From: Bacteroidota bacterium
Lineage (GTDB): Bacteria; Bacteroidota; Bacteroidia; Chitinophagales; LD1
Reading direction: 5' to 3'
Assembly: GCA_003165135.1 (NCBI GenBank)
Contig: PLSN01000432.1
Span: forward strand, 1-9,370
DNA length: 9,370 bases
The position numbers were made by a program, and so were the translations under genes. Numbering within the stretch: the stretch's first letter is position 1; each line of letters begins with the position of its first letter. Shown one piece after another: positions 1 through 5,138 of this stretch. A model generated the notes under the pieces. The model did no database searches. It saw only the letters and a list, made by a program, of their open reading frames with translations, and had not been told where the DNA came from.

Positions 1-1
1 T

Positions 2-409
2 CTTTTTTGGGATAAGAAGTTCAACCTGTCAGGCCGTGTAGTGGTCGGGCGAGATGGCCTGATGACAGTCTCCACCTTTGAGAATATCAAGGAAACCGGA
101 AGCTCGGTCACAAAGTCTGTTTGGGATAAAGACAAACTGATAATAATAGACAGGAATGGAGATAAACGGACCCTGACAGATGCTGTTAAATTTCCTTCTA
201 TCCTATTATACTTTTTTGAACCGCATGACCTTCAGAAGTTTTTCTACGAACCGAAAGGTGCCTATTTTGAAATAAAAAAAGAAGCTGAGGGCCTCTACAC
301 AGGTCAGGTAAGTAATCATTCTGACAGGTATACCTATGACAAAGGCAAGCTGATTCAGGTAGAATTTAAAAACACCTTTGGTTCTATTTTGATGAAGCTG
401 GTAAATTGA
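2..409 (+). CDS. DUF6134-like protein, 5'-truncated by the window
   Basis: The frame is open from base 2, so the gene starts upstream of the window and only the last 135 codons are seen. The visible part contains alternating short beta-like segments. Near the end it has an FFEP motif, an F-Y-E-P-K-G stretch, a YTYDKGKLIQVEF segment and an F-G-S-I-L-M-K-L finish. This pattern matches what I remember of the C-terminal half of DUF6134 family proteins, which are secreted or periplasmic proteins of unknown function common in Bacteroidota. A signal peptide would be expected in the missing 5' part. An internal GTG at 41 is not the real start, because the homologous-looking sequence (F-W-D-K-K-F-N-L-S-G) continues before it. 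It converges on the exonuclease gene at 500-1237. Function is unknown; the family call is from memory of the motif pattern. Confidence 0.7.
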   Translation, partial: LFWDKKFNLSGRVVVGRDGLMTVSTFENIKETGSSVTKSVWDKDKLIIIDRNGDKRTLTDAVKFPSILLYFFEPHDLQKFFYEPKGAYFEIKKEAEGLYTGQVSNHSDRYTYDKGKLIQVEFKNTFGSILMKLVN

Positions 410-423
410 TCACCTCACCCCGA

Positions 424-442
424 CCCTCTCCGAAGGAGAGGG
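424..442. repeat. REP-like hairpin between convergent genes
   Basis: A perfect 8-bp inverted repeat (CCCTCTCC, 424-431; GGAGAGGG, 435-442) encloses a 3-base GAA loop, and it sits inside the longer string CACCTCACCCCGA plus hairpin. Strings of this type (CCTCACCCC followed by a CCCTCTCC/GGAGAGGG hairpin) recur between genes in many Bacteroidota genomes. Its position between two convergent genes fits a bidirectional transcription end. There is no clear T-tract on either side, so termination activity is inferred. Confidence 0.6.
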
Positions 443-471
443 AGAAACAGTCTGGCATATTGCTGTATTAT

Positions 472-503
472 CTCAATACTCAATACTAACTACTCAGTAC
501 TAG
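472..503. repeat. Degenerate tandem heptamer array (ACTCAAT type)
   Basis: Reading from 472 the sequence falls into 7-base units: CTCAATA, CTCAATA, CTAACTA, CTCAGTA and a partial CTAG. The first two units are identical and the others differ at one to three places while keeping exact 7-base spacing. The last unit overlaps the stop codon of the exonuclease gene (500-502, minus strand). The role is unknown. A related array (GTCTnnn type) lies at the other end of the same gene at 1304-1338. Confidence 0.6.
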
Positions 504-1237
504 TTTGCTATTATCACATCTTTATCTTCGAGCAGGTCGGGCTCATATCTGAACCGTAGCAATAGTCTCGCCACGGTCACTACATCGCGCTGGCAGTATT
601 CCGCGATTCGTTTGAGGCCATGCTGCTCATAGTAGACCATGCAGACATCTTTGCCCTCGATGTCTTCTTTCGGGCTGGGAATGCCGAGTACATAGGTGAG
701 CAGCTTGAGAGATGTGTAGTTTTTGACGTCACCAAATTTCCACATCTGGAGCGTGTCGTGCATCTCTGTCTCCCAGGGTTTTTTGCCCGAGATGTCAAAC
801 ATGTTCGGCAGCTTCAGACCATGGATGACCATGCGGCGACAGAGAAAAGGGATGTCAAACTCTTTGATATTATGCCCGCAGAAGCGGAACCTGTCTTCGT
901 TTGGGAAATGTTGATTGAAAAGCGTGACCATATCGCTGAGCAATTGATGTTCATCATCACCATAAATAGACTTGAGGCGAAACTGGTCCACATTGGCCTC
1001 GCGGTCATACCAGAAAAATCCGATAGACACACAGATCACTTTTGCAAATTCAGAATACACACCTGCTCTTTTCAGATAGCCCTCTTCGGCTGTTTCGTCA
1101 GGGACCTTGAGCGTGGAGTGCTTGATCGTCCACAGTTCTTTCTCCATATCAGGCAGCAGCTCCCATGAGCCATGCGCAGGCACGGTCTCTATGTCTATGA
1201 AAAGCAGGTTGCGCAAATAGCCGTTTTGGAGCAGCAC
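500..1237 (-). CDS. Predicted 3'-5' exonuclease, PolB-like (DnaQ-like fold)
   Basis: This 245-residue protein has the three exonuclease motifs of the DEDDy class: D15-I-E17 (Exo I), N123-x3-F127-D128 (Exo II) and Y214-x3-D218 (Exo III). H160-D161 lies between the last two. It matches the family described as 'predicted 3'-5' exonuclease related to the exonuclease domain of PolB' (DNA_pol_B_exo2), in which the nuclease stands alone without a polymerase domain. The likely activity is metal-dependent removal of nucleotides from DNA 3' ends in the cytoplasm, probably in repair. The start is GTG at 1237: an in-frame TAA lies 9 bases upstream, no ATG is available, and family members begin only about 12-15 residues before the DIE motif, as here. 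A possible promoter upstream (CAAA at 1286-1289 and ATAAAATA at 1260-1267, i.e. TTTG-N18-TATTTTAT on the minus strand) is weak. It is divergent from lysS. Confidence 0.9.
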   Translation of the reverse strand: MLLQNGYLRNLLFIDIETVPAHGSWELLPDMEKELWTIKHSTLKVPDETAEEGYLKRAGVYSEFAKVICVSIGFFWYDREANVDQFRLKSIYGDDEHQLLSDMVTLFNQHFPNEDRFRFCGHNIKEFDIPFLCRRMVIHGLKLPNMFDISGKKPWETEMHDTLQMWKFGDVKNYTSLKLLTYVLGIPSPKEDIEGKDVCMVYYEQHGLKRIAEYCQRDVVTVARLLLRFRYEPDLLEDKDVIIAN

Positions 1238-1303
1238 GGGATGATTTTAAAATGAATATATAAAATAAATGAATCTTGTCTTTCTCAAAGTGTATTTTGC
1301 ATT

Positions 1304-1338
1304 GTCTATAGTCTCAAGTCTAATGTCTAGTGTCTATT
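1304..1338. repeat. Degenerate tandem heptamer array (GTCTnnn type)
   Basis: Five consecutive 7-base units keep exact phase: GTCTATA, GTCTCAA, GTCTAAT, GTCTAGT and GTCTATT. GTCT is invariant and the last three bases vary. The array lies in the divergent intergenic region between the exonuclease gene and lysS, 30 bases before the lysS start. Two-unit versions appear at 3455-3468 and 4035-4048. It could affect lysS leader structure or be a spreading satellite; nothing in the sequence decides this. Confidence 0.65.
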
Positions 1339-1368
1339 TCATATATTCGCAGTCCTAAATTTAATAAG

Positions 1369-2922
1369 ATGAGTGAGCACCTGAGTGAACAGGAAGTAGT
1401 GCGCCGCGAGAAGCTGGCAAAGTTTGCTGAGATTGGCATAGACCCATATCCCGCAGCCATGTGGGAGGTGAATGTGACCGCACAGGAGATACTGGATGCA
1501 GTGGAGAAGATCAAAGCTGCCAATCCCAATCCTGAGCAACCGATCCATGAAGTAGATGTATACAAAAATGTCAGCATAGCAGGGCGTATCATGAGCCTCA
1601 ACTCTAAAGGCAAGGTGAGCTTCATCAAGATACAGGACAATACAGGGCGCATACAGCTATTTATCTCTATCGACAATATCTGTCCGGGCGATGATAAGAC
1701 CATGTATGAGGTAGTGCTGAAACACCTGCTCGATCTCGGTGATTTTGTGGGTGCGAAGGGGGAAGTCTTTGTGACCAAGACAGGCGAAACCTCTATCCGT
1801 GTCAAAGAACTCAAAGTACTCGGCAAGGCACTGCGCCCGCTGCCTGTGGTGAAAGAAAAAGACGGCGAAGTATTTGATGCATTCTCCGATCCCGAGCAAC
1901 GATTTCGTCAGCGCTATGTGGACCTCGTGGTCAATCACGGCGTGAAGGATACTTTCCTGAAGCGAACACAAATGATCCGTACTATACGCGATTTCCTGAA
2001 TGACAGCGGCGCTATAGAGGTCGATACTCCTGTACTGCAGAGTATCCCCGGTGGCGCAGCCGCACGGCCGTTCACCACACATCACAATGCACTCGACATA
2101 CCGCTCTATCTGCGTATCGCCAATGAGCTTTACCTCAAGAGGCTGATCGTCGGAGGCTTTGATTGGGTGTATGAGTTCAGCCGAAACTTCCGCAACGAGG
2201 GCATGAGCCGCAAGCACAATCCTGAGTTTACGATACTGGAGTTCTACGTGGCGTATAAGGACTATATCTGGATGATGGACTTCACCGAACGTATGCTGGA
2301 GAAGGTTGCTACGGATATGCACGGCACGAGTGAACTGACAGTAGGAGAAAATAAAATTGACTTCAAGGCACCGTTCCGCCGTGTCACGATCTATGATGCA
2401 ATCAAGGAATACACCGGTCATGACGTCAGCGCGATGAGCGAAGAGCAAATATATGATGTTTGTAAATCCCTGCACCTCGAAGTAGACAAGACCATGGGCA
2501 AGGGCAAACTAATAGATGAACTCTTCAGCGCGAAGTGCGAGAAGAACTTCATCCAGCCGACCTTCATCACTGACTATCCGGTAGAGATGAGCCCGCTGAC
2601 CAAGAAGCACCGCAGCAAGGAGGGCCTCGTAGAGCGCTTTGAGCTGATGGTGAACGGACAGGAGATCGCCAATGCATACAGCGAGCTGAACGACCCGATA
2701 GAGCAGCGTGCGCGTTTTGAGGAGCAGGTGAAGCTGCAGGAGCGCGGCGATGATGAGGCGATGTTCATCGATCATGACTTCCTCCGTGCTCTGGAGTATG
2801 GCATGCCGCCTACATCAGGTATCGGTATAGGCATAGACCGCCTGGCCATGCTGATGACCAATCAGTCTACTATTCAGGAGGTACTTTTCTTTCCGCAAAT
2901 GAGACCGGAGAAGGAAGGGTAG
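1369..2922 (+). CDS. lysS: Lysyl-tRNA synthetase, class II
   Basis: The 517-residue enzyme charges tRNA(Lys) with lysine using ATP in the cytoplasm. The N-terminal part (about 55-165) carries the OB-fold anticodon-binding domain (V-S-I-A-G-R-I-M-S, then F-I-K-I-Q-D-N-T-G-R-I-Q-L). The class II catalytic core follows: motif 1 around 214-221 (G-A-I-E-V-D-T-P), motif 2 from F274 (F-R-N-E-G-M-S-R-K-H-N-P-E-F-T), and motif 3 at 484-492 (G-I-G-I-G-I-D-R-L). It ends with the usual F-F-P-Q-M-R-P-E. Length is normal. I chose ATG at 1369 rather than the in-frame GTG at 1330. The homologous sequence (L-S-E-Q-E-V-V-R-R-E-K-L) begins right after 1369, and 1330 lies inside the heptamer repeat. A toxin-antitoxin pair follows 46 bases downstream with no terminator between, so it may be read through from lysS. 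A degenerate copy of the lysS 3' end is found at 3411-3447. Confidence 0.97.
   Translation: MSEHLSEQEVVRREKLAKFAEIGIDPYPAAMWEVNVTAQEILDAVEKIKAANPNPEQPIHEVDVYKNVSIAGRIMSLNSKGKVSFIKIQDNTGRIQLFISIDNICPGDDKTMYEVVLKHLLDLGDFVGAKGEVFVTKTGETSIRVKELKVLGKALRPLPVVKEKDGEVFDAFSDPEQRFRQRYVDLVVNHGVKDTFLKRTQMIRTIRDFLNDSGAIEVDTPVLQSIPGGAAARPFTTHHNALDIPLYLRIANELYLKRLIVGGFDWVYEFSRNFRNEGMSRKHNPEFTILEFYVAYKDYIWMMDFTERMLEKVATDMHGTSELTVGENKIDFKAPFRRVTIYDAIKEYTGHDVSAMSEEQIYDVCKSLHLEVDKTMGKGKLIDELFSAKCEKNFIQPTFITDYPVEMSPLTKKHRSKEGLVERFELMVNGQEIANAYSELNDPIEQRARFEEQVKLQERGDDEAMFIDHDFLRALEYGMPPTSGIGIGIDRLAMLMTNQSTIQEVLFFPQMRPEKEG
2886..2922 (+). repeat. Direct repeat copy 1: the functional lysS 3' end
   Basis: These 37 bases, the last 12 codons and stop of lysS, are repeated at 3411-3447 with 32 of 37 bases identical and no gaps. 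The repeat encloses the RelB/RelE-type cassette. Confidence 0.85.
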
Positions 2923-2968
2923 AATTGCACACCATTTTTGCTTAACTTTATGGTACTAATTTAAAAGT

Positions 2969-3157
2969 ATGAGCTACCTGATATTGAAACCAAAAACAAA
3001 AAAGGAAGAAACTTTTTTGAAAGAGCTTGCTGACAAACTAAATGTCGAATATCAAAGTGTGTCCTTGAAAGAATATATGGCTGATATCACCGAAAGTCGC
3101 AAACAGATCAAACAGGGAAAAAAGGTTTCACTTTCATCTTTAGCCAATGGCCTTTGA
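2969..3157 (+). CDS. Antitoxin of a RelB/RelE-type module (DUF2683-like)
   Basis: This small protein of 62 residues is mostly helical and charged, with a C-terminal half (S-L-K-E-Y-M-A-D-I-T-E-S-R-K-Q-I-K-Q-G-K-K-V-S-L) typical of short Bacteroidota antitoxins annotated as DUF2683 or RelB-like. Its last 11 bases overlap the start of the RelE-type toxin gene, the usual translational coupling of type II systems. It is expected to bind and neutralise the toxin, and possibly to repress the operon. No recognisable DNA-binding motif can be named with certainty. Upstream, TTTTTG (2935-2940) and TAATTTAA (2957-2964) could be a weak promoter, but the spacing is short. Cotranscription with lysS is also possible. 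The role is inferred mainly from the neighbour. Confidence 0.75.
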   Translation: MSYLILKPKTKKEETFLKELADKLNVEYQSVSLKEYMADITESRKQIKQGKKVSLSSLANGL

Positions 3158-3401
3158 TGTAATTTTCTCCCAGCGGGCCGCAAAAGAATTTAAGAAACTG
3201 GACAAGCAGGTCCAAAAGCGTATCATTGAAAAACTGACCGAATACGCAACTGATGAAAATCTAAGCGAAGCAAAAAAATTGATCAACTCTAAGCTAGGCC
3301 AATGGCGATATAGAGTCGGAGATTATCGAATCATTTTTGACCTCTCAGGCAAAGAAGTACAAGTACTAAAAGTGGCACACAGAAGTGAGGTATATGAGTG
3401 A
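3147..3401 (+). CDS. RelE/ParE-family toxin
   Basis: The 84-residue protein has the full RelE-fold pattern. An N-terminal strand (F-D-V-I-F-S) leads into an A-A-K-E-F-K-K-L-D helix and a second helix (V-Q-K-R-I-I-E-K-L). The core is G51-Q-W-R54-Y-R56-V-G-D-Y-R61-I-I-F, and the end is V-L-K-V-A-H78-R79-S-E-V-Y. The basic residues R54, R56, R61 and H78/R79 correspond to the positions used for mRNA cleavage at the ribosome in RelE/YoeB-type toxins. Length is normal for the family. It begins 11 bases before the antitoxin gene ends. Its stop codon (3399-3401) is 9 bases before the degenerate lysS tail. Inhibition of translation by ribosome-dependent mRNA cleavage is the expected activity; a ParE-like target cannot be excluded. 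Confidence 0.88.
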   Translation: MAFDVIFSQRAAKEFKKLDKQVQKRIIEKLTEYATDENLSEAKKLINSKLGQWRYRVGDYRIIFDLSGKEVQVLKVAHRSEVYE

Positions 3402-3410
3402 TGTTTTGTT

Positions 3411-3447
3411 ATTCTTTCCGCATATGAGACCTGAGAAGGAGAGGTAG
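3411..3447 (+). pseudogene. Degenerate second copy of the lysS 3' end
   Basis: Read in frame, these bases give F-F-P-H-M-R-P-E-K-E-R and a TAG stop, preceded by V-L-L. The true lysS ends F-F-P-Q-M-R-P-E-K-E-G with TAG. The two segments align without gaps with 32 of 37 bases identical, and both share the stop codon. The fragment has no start codon or body, so it is a remnant, not a gene. It lies immediately behind the toxin gene, so the toxin-antitoxin cassette is enclosed by two lysS tails. This points to insertion at, or recombination through, the lysS 3' end. Confidence 0.85.
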
Positions 3448-3454
3448 TTGACCG

Positions 3455-3468
3455 GTCTCTAGTCTGAA
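3455..3468. repeat. Two-unit heptamer repeat; left copy of TAGTCTGAAGG
   Basis: Two 7-base units, GTCTCTA and GTCTGAA, match the GTCTnnn type at 1304-1338. The 11-base string TAGTCTGAAGG (3460-3470) recurs exactly at 4040-4050. The two copies flank the palindrome and the GIY-YIG gene. Confidence 0.45.
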
Positions 3469-3494
3469 GGGAGGATGGGGATATCTTTCATTCT

Positions 3495-3662
3495 AAGCGC
3501 CGTCATTCCGAATGCTTTTCCAATATAAAAATAGATGTGATAAAGCAGAGGAATCCCAATAGCATGAGGGTAGTTGACATGAGGGGAGCTATATGCTGGC
3601 GGGGATTCCTCAAAAAATATCACTTTTATTATGAGTTGAATTTTTTATCGGAATGACGCTTG
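3495..3662. repeat. Long imperfect palindrome, MITE/REP-like
   Basis: Nested inverted arms make up an extended hairpin of about 165 bases. The outer arm is CGTCATTCCGA (3501-3511) with TCGGAATGACG (3648-3658), and AAGC/GCTT bases extend it on both sides. The next is GTGATA (3537-3542) with TATCAC (3618-3623), followed by GAGGAATCCC (3548-3557) with GGGATTCCTC (3602-3611). Innermost is AGCAT (3561-3565) with ATGCT (3593-3597). Elements with GTCATTCCGA ends and an inner GAGGAATC arm are a known sort of intergenic repeat in Bacteroidota. No ORF of note lies inside. It sits just beyond the stop of the GIY-YIG gene and after the toxin-antitoxin pair, so it could end transcription from both sides. 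Confidence 0.75.
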
Positions 3663-3673
3663 GTTTGTTTGGG

Positions 3674-3970
3674 CTATTCTACTAAGTCAGGATATAAGTC
3701 TTTCCATTCGGGGTTCATGGAATTAATGAGATTATCCTTCTTGCTTCGGCTCAATCCTTTGATTCTTGTCTCCTCGACTATAGCGTCCTCTATGTGATGA
3801 AAGGGTTTATAGTAGACTAGTGTGTCGCAATTATATTTAGCTGAAAAAGATTTGGGGTCAATTTTTTCTTTATGCTCCCATACTCTTCTGGACAGAGAAG
3901 CTGTGACACCGGTGTATAATACCGTTCTTCTTTTATTAGTTAGAATATATACGCAACCTCCGTGTTTCAT
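3674..3970 (-). CDS. GIY-YIG nuclease-domain protein (UPF0213/YhbQ-like)
   Basis: This 98-residue protein consists of a single GIY-YIG domain. The variant signature is V7-Y-I9 and Y19-T-G21. The catalytic arginine region is S-L-S-R28-R29-V with H33 after it, and the family glutamate fits E67 in the E-D-A-I-V-E-E-T-R-I-K-G segment. It ends in the common N-P-E-W-K-D-L tail. Length is typical of the small stand-alone family (about 80-100 residues). Such proteins are thought to be DNA endonucleases, possibly acting on damaged or branched DNA, but most are uncharacterised. All expected active-site residues are present. The gene stands alone on the minus strand, with both neighbours on the plus strand, and is flanked by an 11-base direct repeat (3460-3470, 4040-4050). 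No convincing promoter is seen upstream. Confidence 0.9.
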   Translation of the reverse strand: MKHGGCVYILTNKRRTVLYTGVTASLSRRVWEHKEKIDPKSFSAKYNCDTLVYYKPFHHIEDAIVEETRIKGLSRSKKDNLINSMNPEWKDLYPDLVE

Positions 3971-4034
3971 ATATCAATTCAAGTATTTGTGTTACCGGGA
4001 TTCAGCCTCTCCAACTTTAAAAATATAAAATGTT

Positions 4035-4048
4035 GTCCGTAGTCTGAA
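4035..4048. repeat. Two-unit heptamer repeat; right copy of TAGTCTGAAGG
   Basis: Two 7-base units, GTCCGTA and GTCTGAA, occur here, and TAGTCTGAAGG at 4040-4050 is identical to 3460-3470. A short inverted pair GTCCG (4035-4039) and CGGAC (4059-4063) surrounds it. The 163-base gap 3971-4133 otherwise holds no gene. The AT-rich stretch before 4134 is the likely promoter area of the second toxin-antitoxin pair. Confidence 0.45.
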
Positions 4049-4133
4049 GGAGGGGCTGCGGACTTGGCGAACCGGACTAGAAGTCTTCAAACACCCATTT
4101 GCAATCTAATCCAAAATCTATTATTTTTACCAT

Positions 4134-4316
4134 ATGGAAAAGTTCAGAAAACTGACCCCACATGATCTGGCTTTCGGCATCGGCCGCAAAGCCACTGATG
4201 AGGAACTGCGTGAACTCGTCAGCAGGCCTAAGACAGGCAAGAGCATTGATGCTATGGAGGCATTAGAAATAATAAAAAAACGGCTGGCTGAGAAAGACAT
4301 GAAGAAAGCCTCATGA
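4134..4316 (+). CDS. Probable antitoxin of second type II module
   Basis: A 60-residue, charged, helical protein with no named domain that I can identify. It contains the segment A-T-D-E-E-L-R-E-L-V-S-R-P-K-T-G-K-S-I-D and a basic C-terminal tail. Its stop overlaps the start of the next gene by four bases (ATGA, 4313-4316), the classical coupling of antitoxin to toxin. The antitoxin role is inferred from size, composition and this arrangement; the sequence alone would be called hypothetical. It is not similar to the antitoxin at 2969-3157, so this is an independent module rather than a duplication. Confidence 0.65.
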   Translation: MEKFRKLTPHDLAFGIGRKATDEELRELVSRPKTGKSIDAMEALEIIKKRLAEKDMKKAS

Positions 4317-4597
4317 GAGTAAGCCTGGAACCTGAAGCTCTGGAAACGCTTTCAGATATTTCGGAATTTATCGACACCATCAATACTCCCGGTGCTGGTC
4401 AATTTTGGGTCACTGATTTCATTTTCCATTTGTACACGTACGCCAAACCTAATGTGACTTATGCTCTGTGCCAAAATCAAATATTCGCAAACGAGGGATT
4501 GAGTTGTATTAGCAACAAAGGTTGGGTAGTTGCATTCCAAATAAACGGTGATGAGATGAGGGTTCATCATATAGTGAGAGGCAATATCCTTGCTTAA
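4313..4597 (+). CDS. Probable RelE/ParE-like toxin
   Basis: The 94-residue product has an N-terminal strand and helix (V-S-L-E-P-E-A-L-E-T-L-S-D-I-S-E-F-I), a middle helix, and a C-terminal sheet region (G-W-V-V-A-F-Q-I-N-G-D then M-R-V-H-H-I-V-R-G). This is the layout of the ParE branch of the RelE superfamily, which also tends to end in an I-x-x-H-G-like strand. A conserved-looking centre, Y-A-L-C-Q-N-x-I-F, resembles a Bacteroidota-specific group of ParE-like proteins I recall. The basic catalytic set of RelE (as in 3147-3401) is absent, so if it is a toxin, a ParE-like or other target is more likely than ribosome-dependent mRNA cleavage. The start overlaps the antitoxin stop by 4 bases. 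It is convergent with the DUF2442 remnant. Confidence 0.65.
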   Translation: MRVSLEPEALETLSDISEFIDTINTPGAGQFWVTDFIFHLYTYAKPNVTYALCQNQIFANEGLSCISNKGWVVAFQINGDEMRVHHIVRGNILA

Positions 4598-4610
4598 CCC
4601 AAAGGAAAAT

Positions 4611-4673
4611 TCACCCCTGCATCCCCCACAATAGCAATATCCCCAATAACACCACCGCTACTAATATCGACAT
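4611..4673 (-). other. Possible 20-residue membrane peptide ORF
   Basis: An ATG at 4673 opens a 20-codon frame (M-S-I-L-V-A-V-V-L-L-G-I-L-L-L-W-G-M-Q-G) that would make one transmembrane helix. It lies in the same frame as, and 12 codons after, the end of the DUF2442 remnant, and is convergent to the second toxin gene. There is no clear ribosome binding site. Such short hydrophobic frames can arise by chance in AT-rich DNA, so this is a weak candidate. Confidence 0.2.
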
Positions 4674-4709
4674 CAGCCTAAACTCCAATCGAATATTTCT
4701 CTTGGCAGC

Positions 4710-4958
4710 TTATTTCATAGTTTTGATCAAAGCTGGAATAGAAAGGTCCTCATCCACATCGGGCCAGTGAATACCCTAGCCGGAGGAAGACACAATGAAA
4801 TTCTGACGAGAGACCGGAGAGGCTACGGCAAGCCGTTTTGAAATAGCAGATATTTGAAAGGAATAGTTCTTGCCCTCAAGGGTCAGTTTGAGCATATCAT
4901 CTACTACTTCTACTTTGGAAAGTTTTATGACTATTTGTTTTTCTGATACTCGTTCCAT
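4710..4958 (-). pseudogene. DUF2442 protein gene with in-frame amber codon
   Basis: Translation from ATG at 4958 gives 60 residues ending S-S-S-G, then a TAG (4776-4778). The same frame continues without shift as G-I-H-W-P-D-V-D-E-D-L-S-I-P-A-L-I and ends at TAA (4710-4712). DUF2442 proteins carry the consensus S-x-S-G-Y-G-I-H-W-P-x-x-D-E-D-L-S, so the TAG stands exactly where a tyrosine codon (TAT or TAC) belongs. It is a single-base nonsense change in an otherwise intact 82-codon gene. The rest (D-M-L-K-L-T-L-E-G-K-N-Y-S-F, then S-K-R-L-A-V-A-S-P-V-S-R-Q-N-F) fits the family well. DUF2442 genes often pair with a DUF4160 gene in small two-gene units of unknown function; no partner is visible upstream (above 4958). 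The decay looks recent. A sequencing error or amber suppression are alternatives. Confidence 0.85.
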
Positions 4959-5005
4959 TTCATAAAATTAGGGGAATTTCTTCGGAATTAGAAAGAGTTT
5001 TGCAA

Positions 5006-5037
5006 TTTGCATTATTTACTTATTTATTTTATATTTG
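5006..5037 (+). promoter_or_regulatory. Consensus Bacteroidota promoter (TTTG-N20-TATATTTG)
   Basis: TTTG at 5006-5009 is followed after exactly 20 bases by TATATTTG at 5030-5037. This matches every base of the published Bacteroidota -33 (TTTG) and -7 (TAnnTTTG) elements at the preferred spacing. Transcription would start near 5041-5045 on the plus strand. GAGGTGG (5043-5049) lies just before an ATG at 5051 that opens a 42-codon frame, but no known gene lies downstream on this strand. The transcript, if made, is either a small RNA or that small frame. Confidence 0.5.
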
Positions 5038-5068
5038 CATTTGAGGTGGAATGGGTTTTTTTGCTGGC

Positions 5069-5138
5069 GGGTGGTTCGGCTTCGCTCACCATGACTGCGT
5101 GCTTGAGCAATTACGGTCGTTTTGTGGGAACAGCCGAA
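5069..5138. repeat. Repeat-like GC-richer patch with inverted ends
   Basis: The string GGTTCGGCTTCGCTCACC followed by ATGAC resembles a very common Bacteroidota intergenic repeat (GGTTCG, short loop, GCTCACCATGAC). A 7-base inverted pair, TTCGGCT (5075-5081) and AGCCGAA (5132-5138), would close a larger stem-loop. The patch is clearly richer in G and C than the DNA around it. It may be part of the RNA made from the promoter just upstream. Confidence 0.45.

Noticed and set aside
620..1168. 182-codon open frame on the plus strand
   Set aside because: It is antisense to the exonuclease gene, whose motifs and family match are clear; no family signature in the plus-strand frame.
472..1338. CRISPR array reading of the short repeats
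   Set aside because: Units are 7 bases long, directly adjacent and without spacers; no cas genes are present.
1330..1368. Upstream GTG start extending lysS by 13 codons
   Set aside because: The extra codons cover the heptamer repeat and have no LysRS character; ATG at 1369 matches the family start.
1657..2475. 272-codon open frame on the minus strand
   Set aside because: Antisense shadow of lysS; its residues show no domain and the true gene is certain.
2969..4597. The two toxin-antitoxin pairs as a duplication
   Set aside because: Neither antitoxins nor toxins resemble each other in sequence, and the overlaps differ (11 versus 4 bases).
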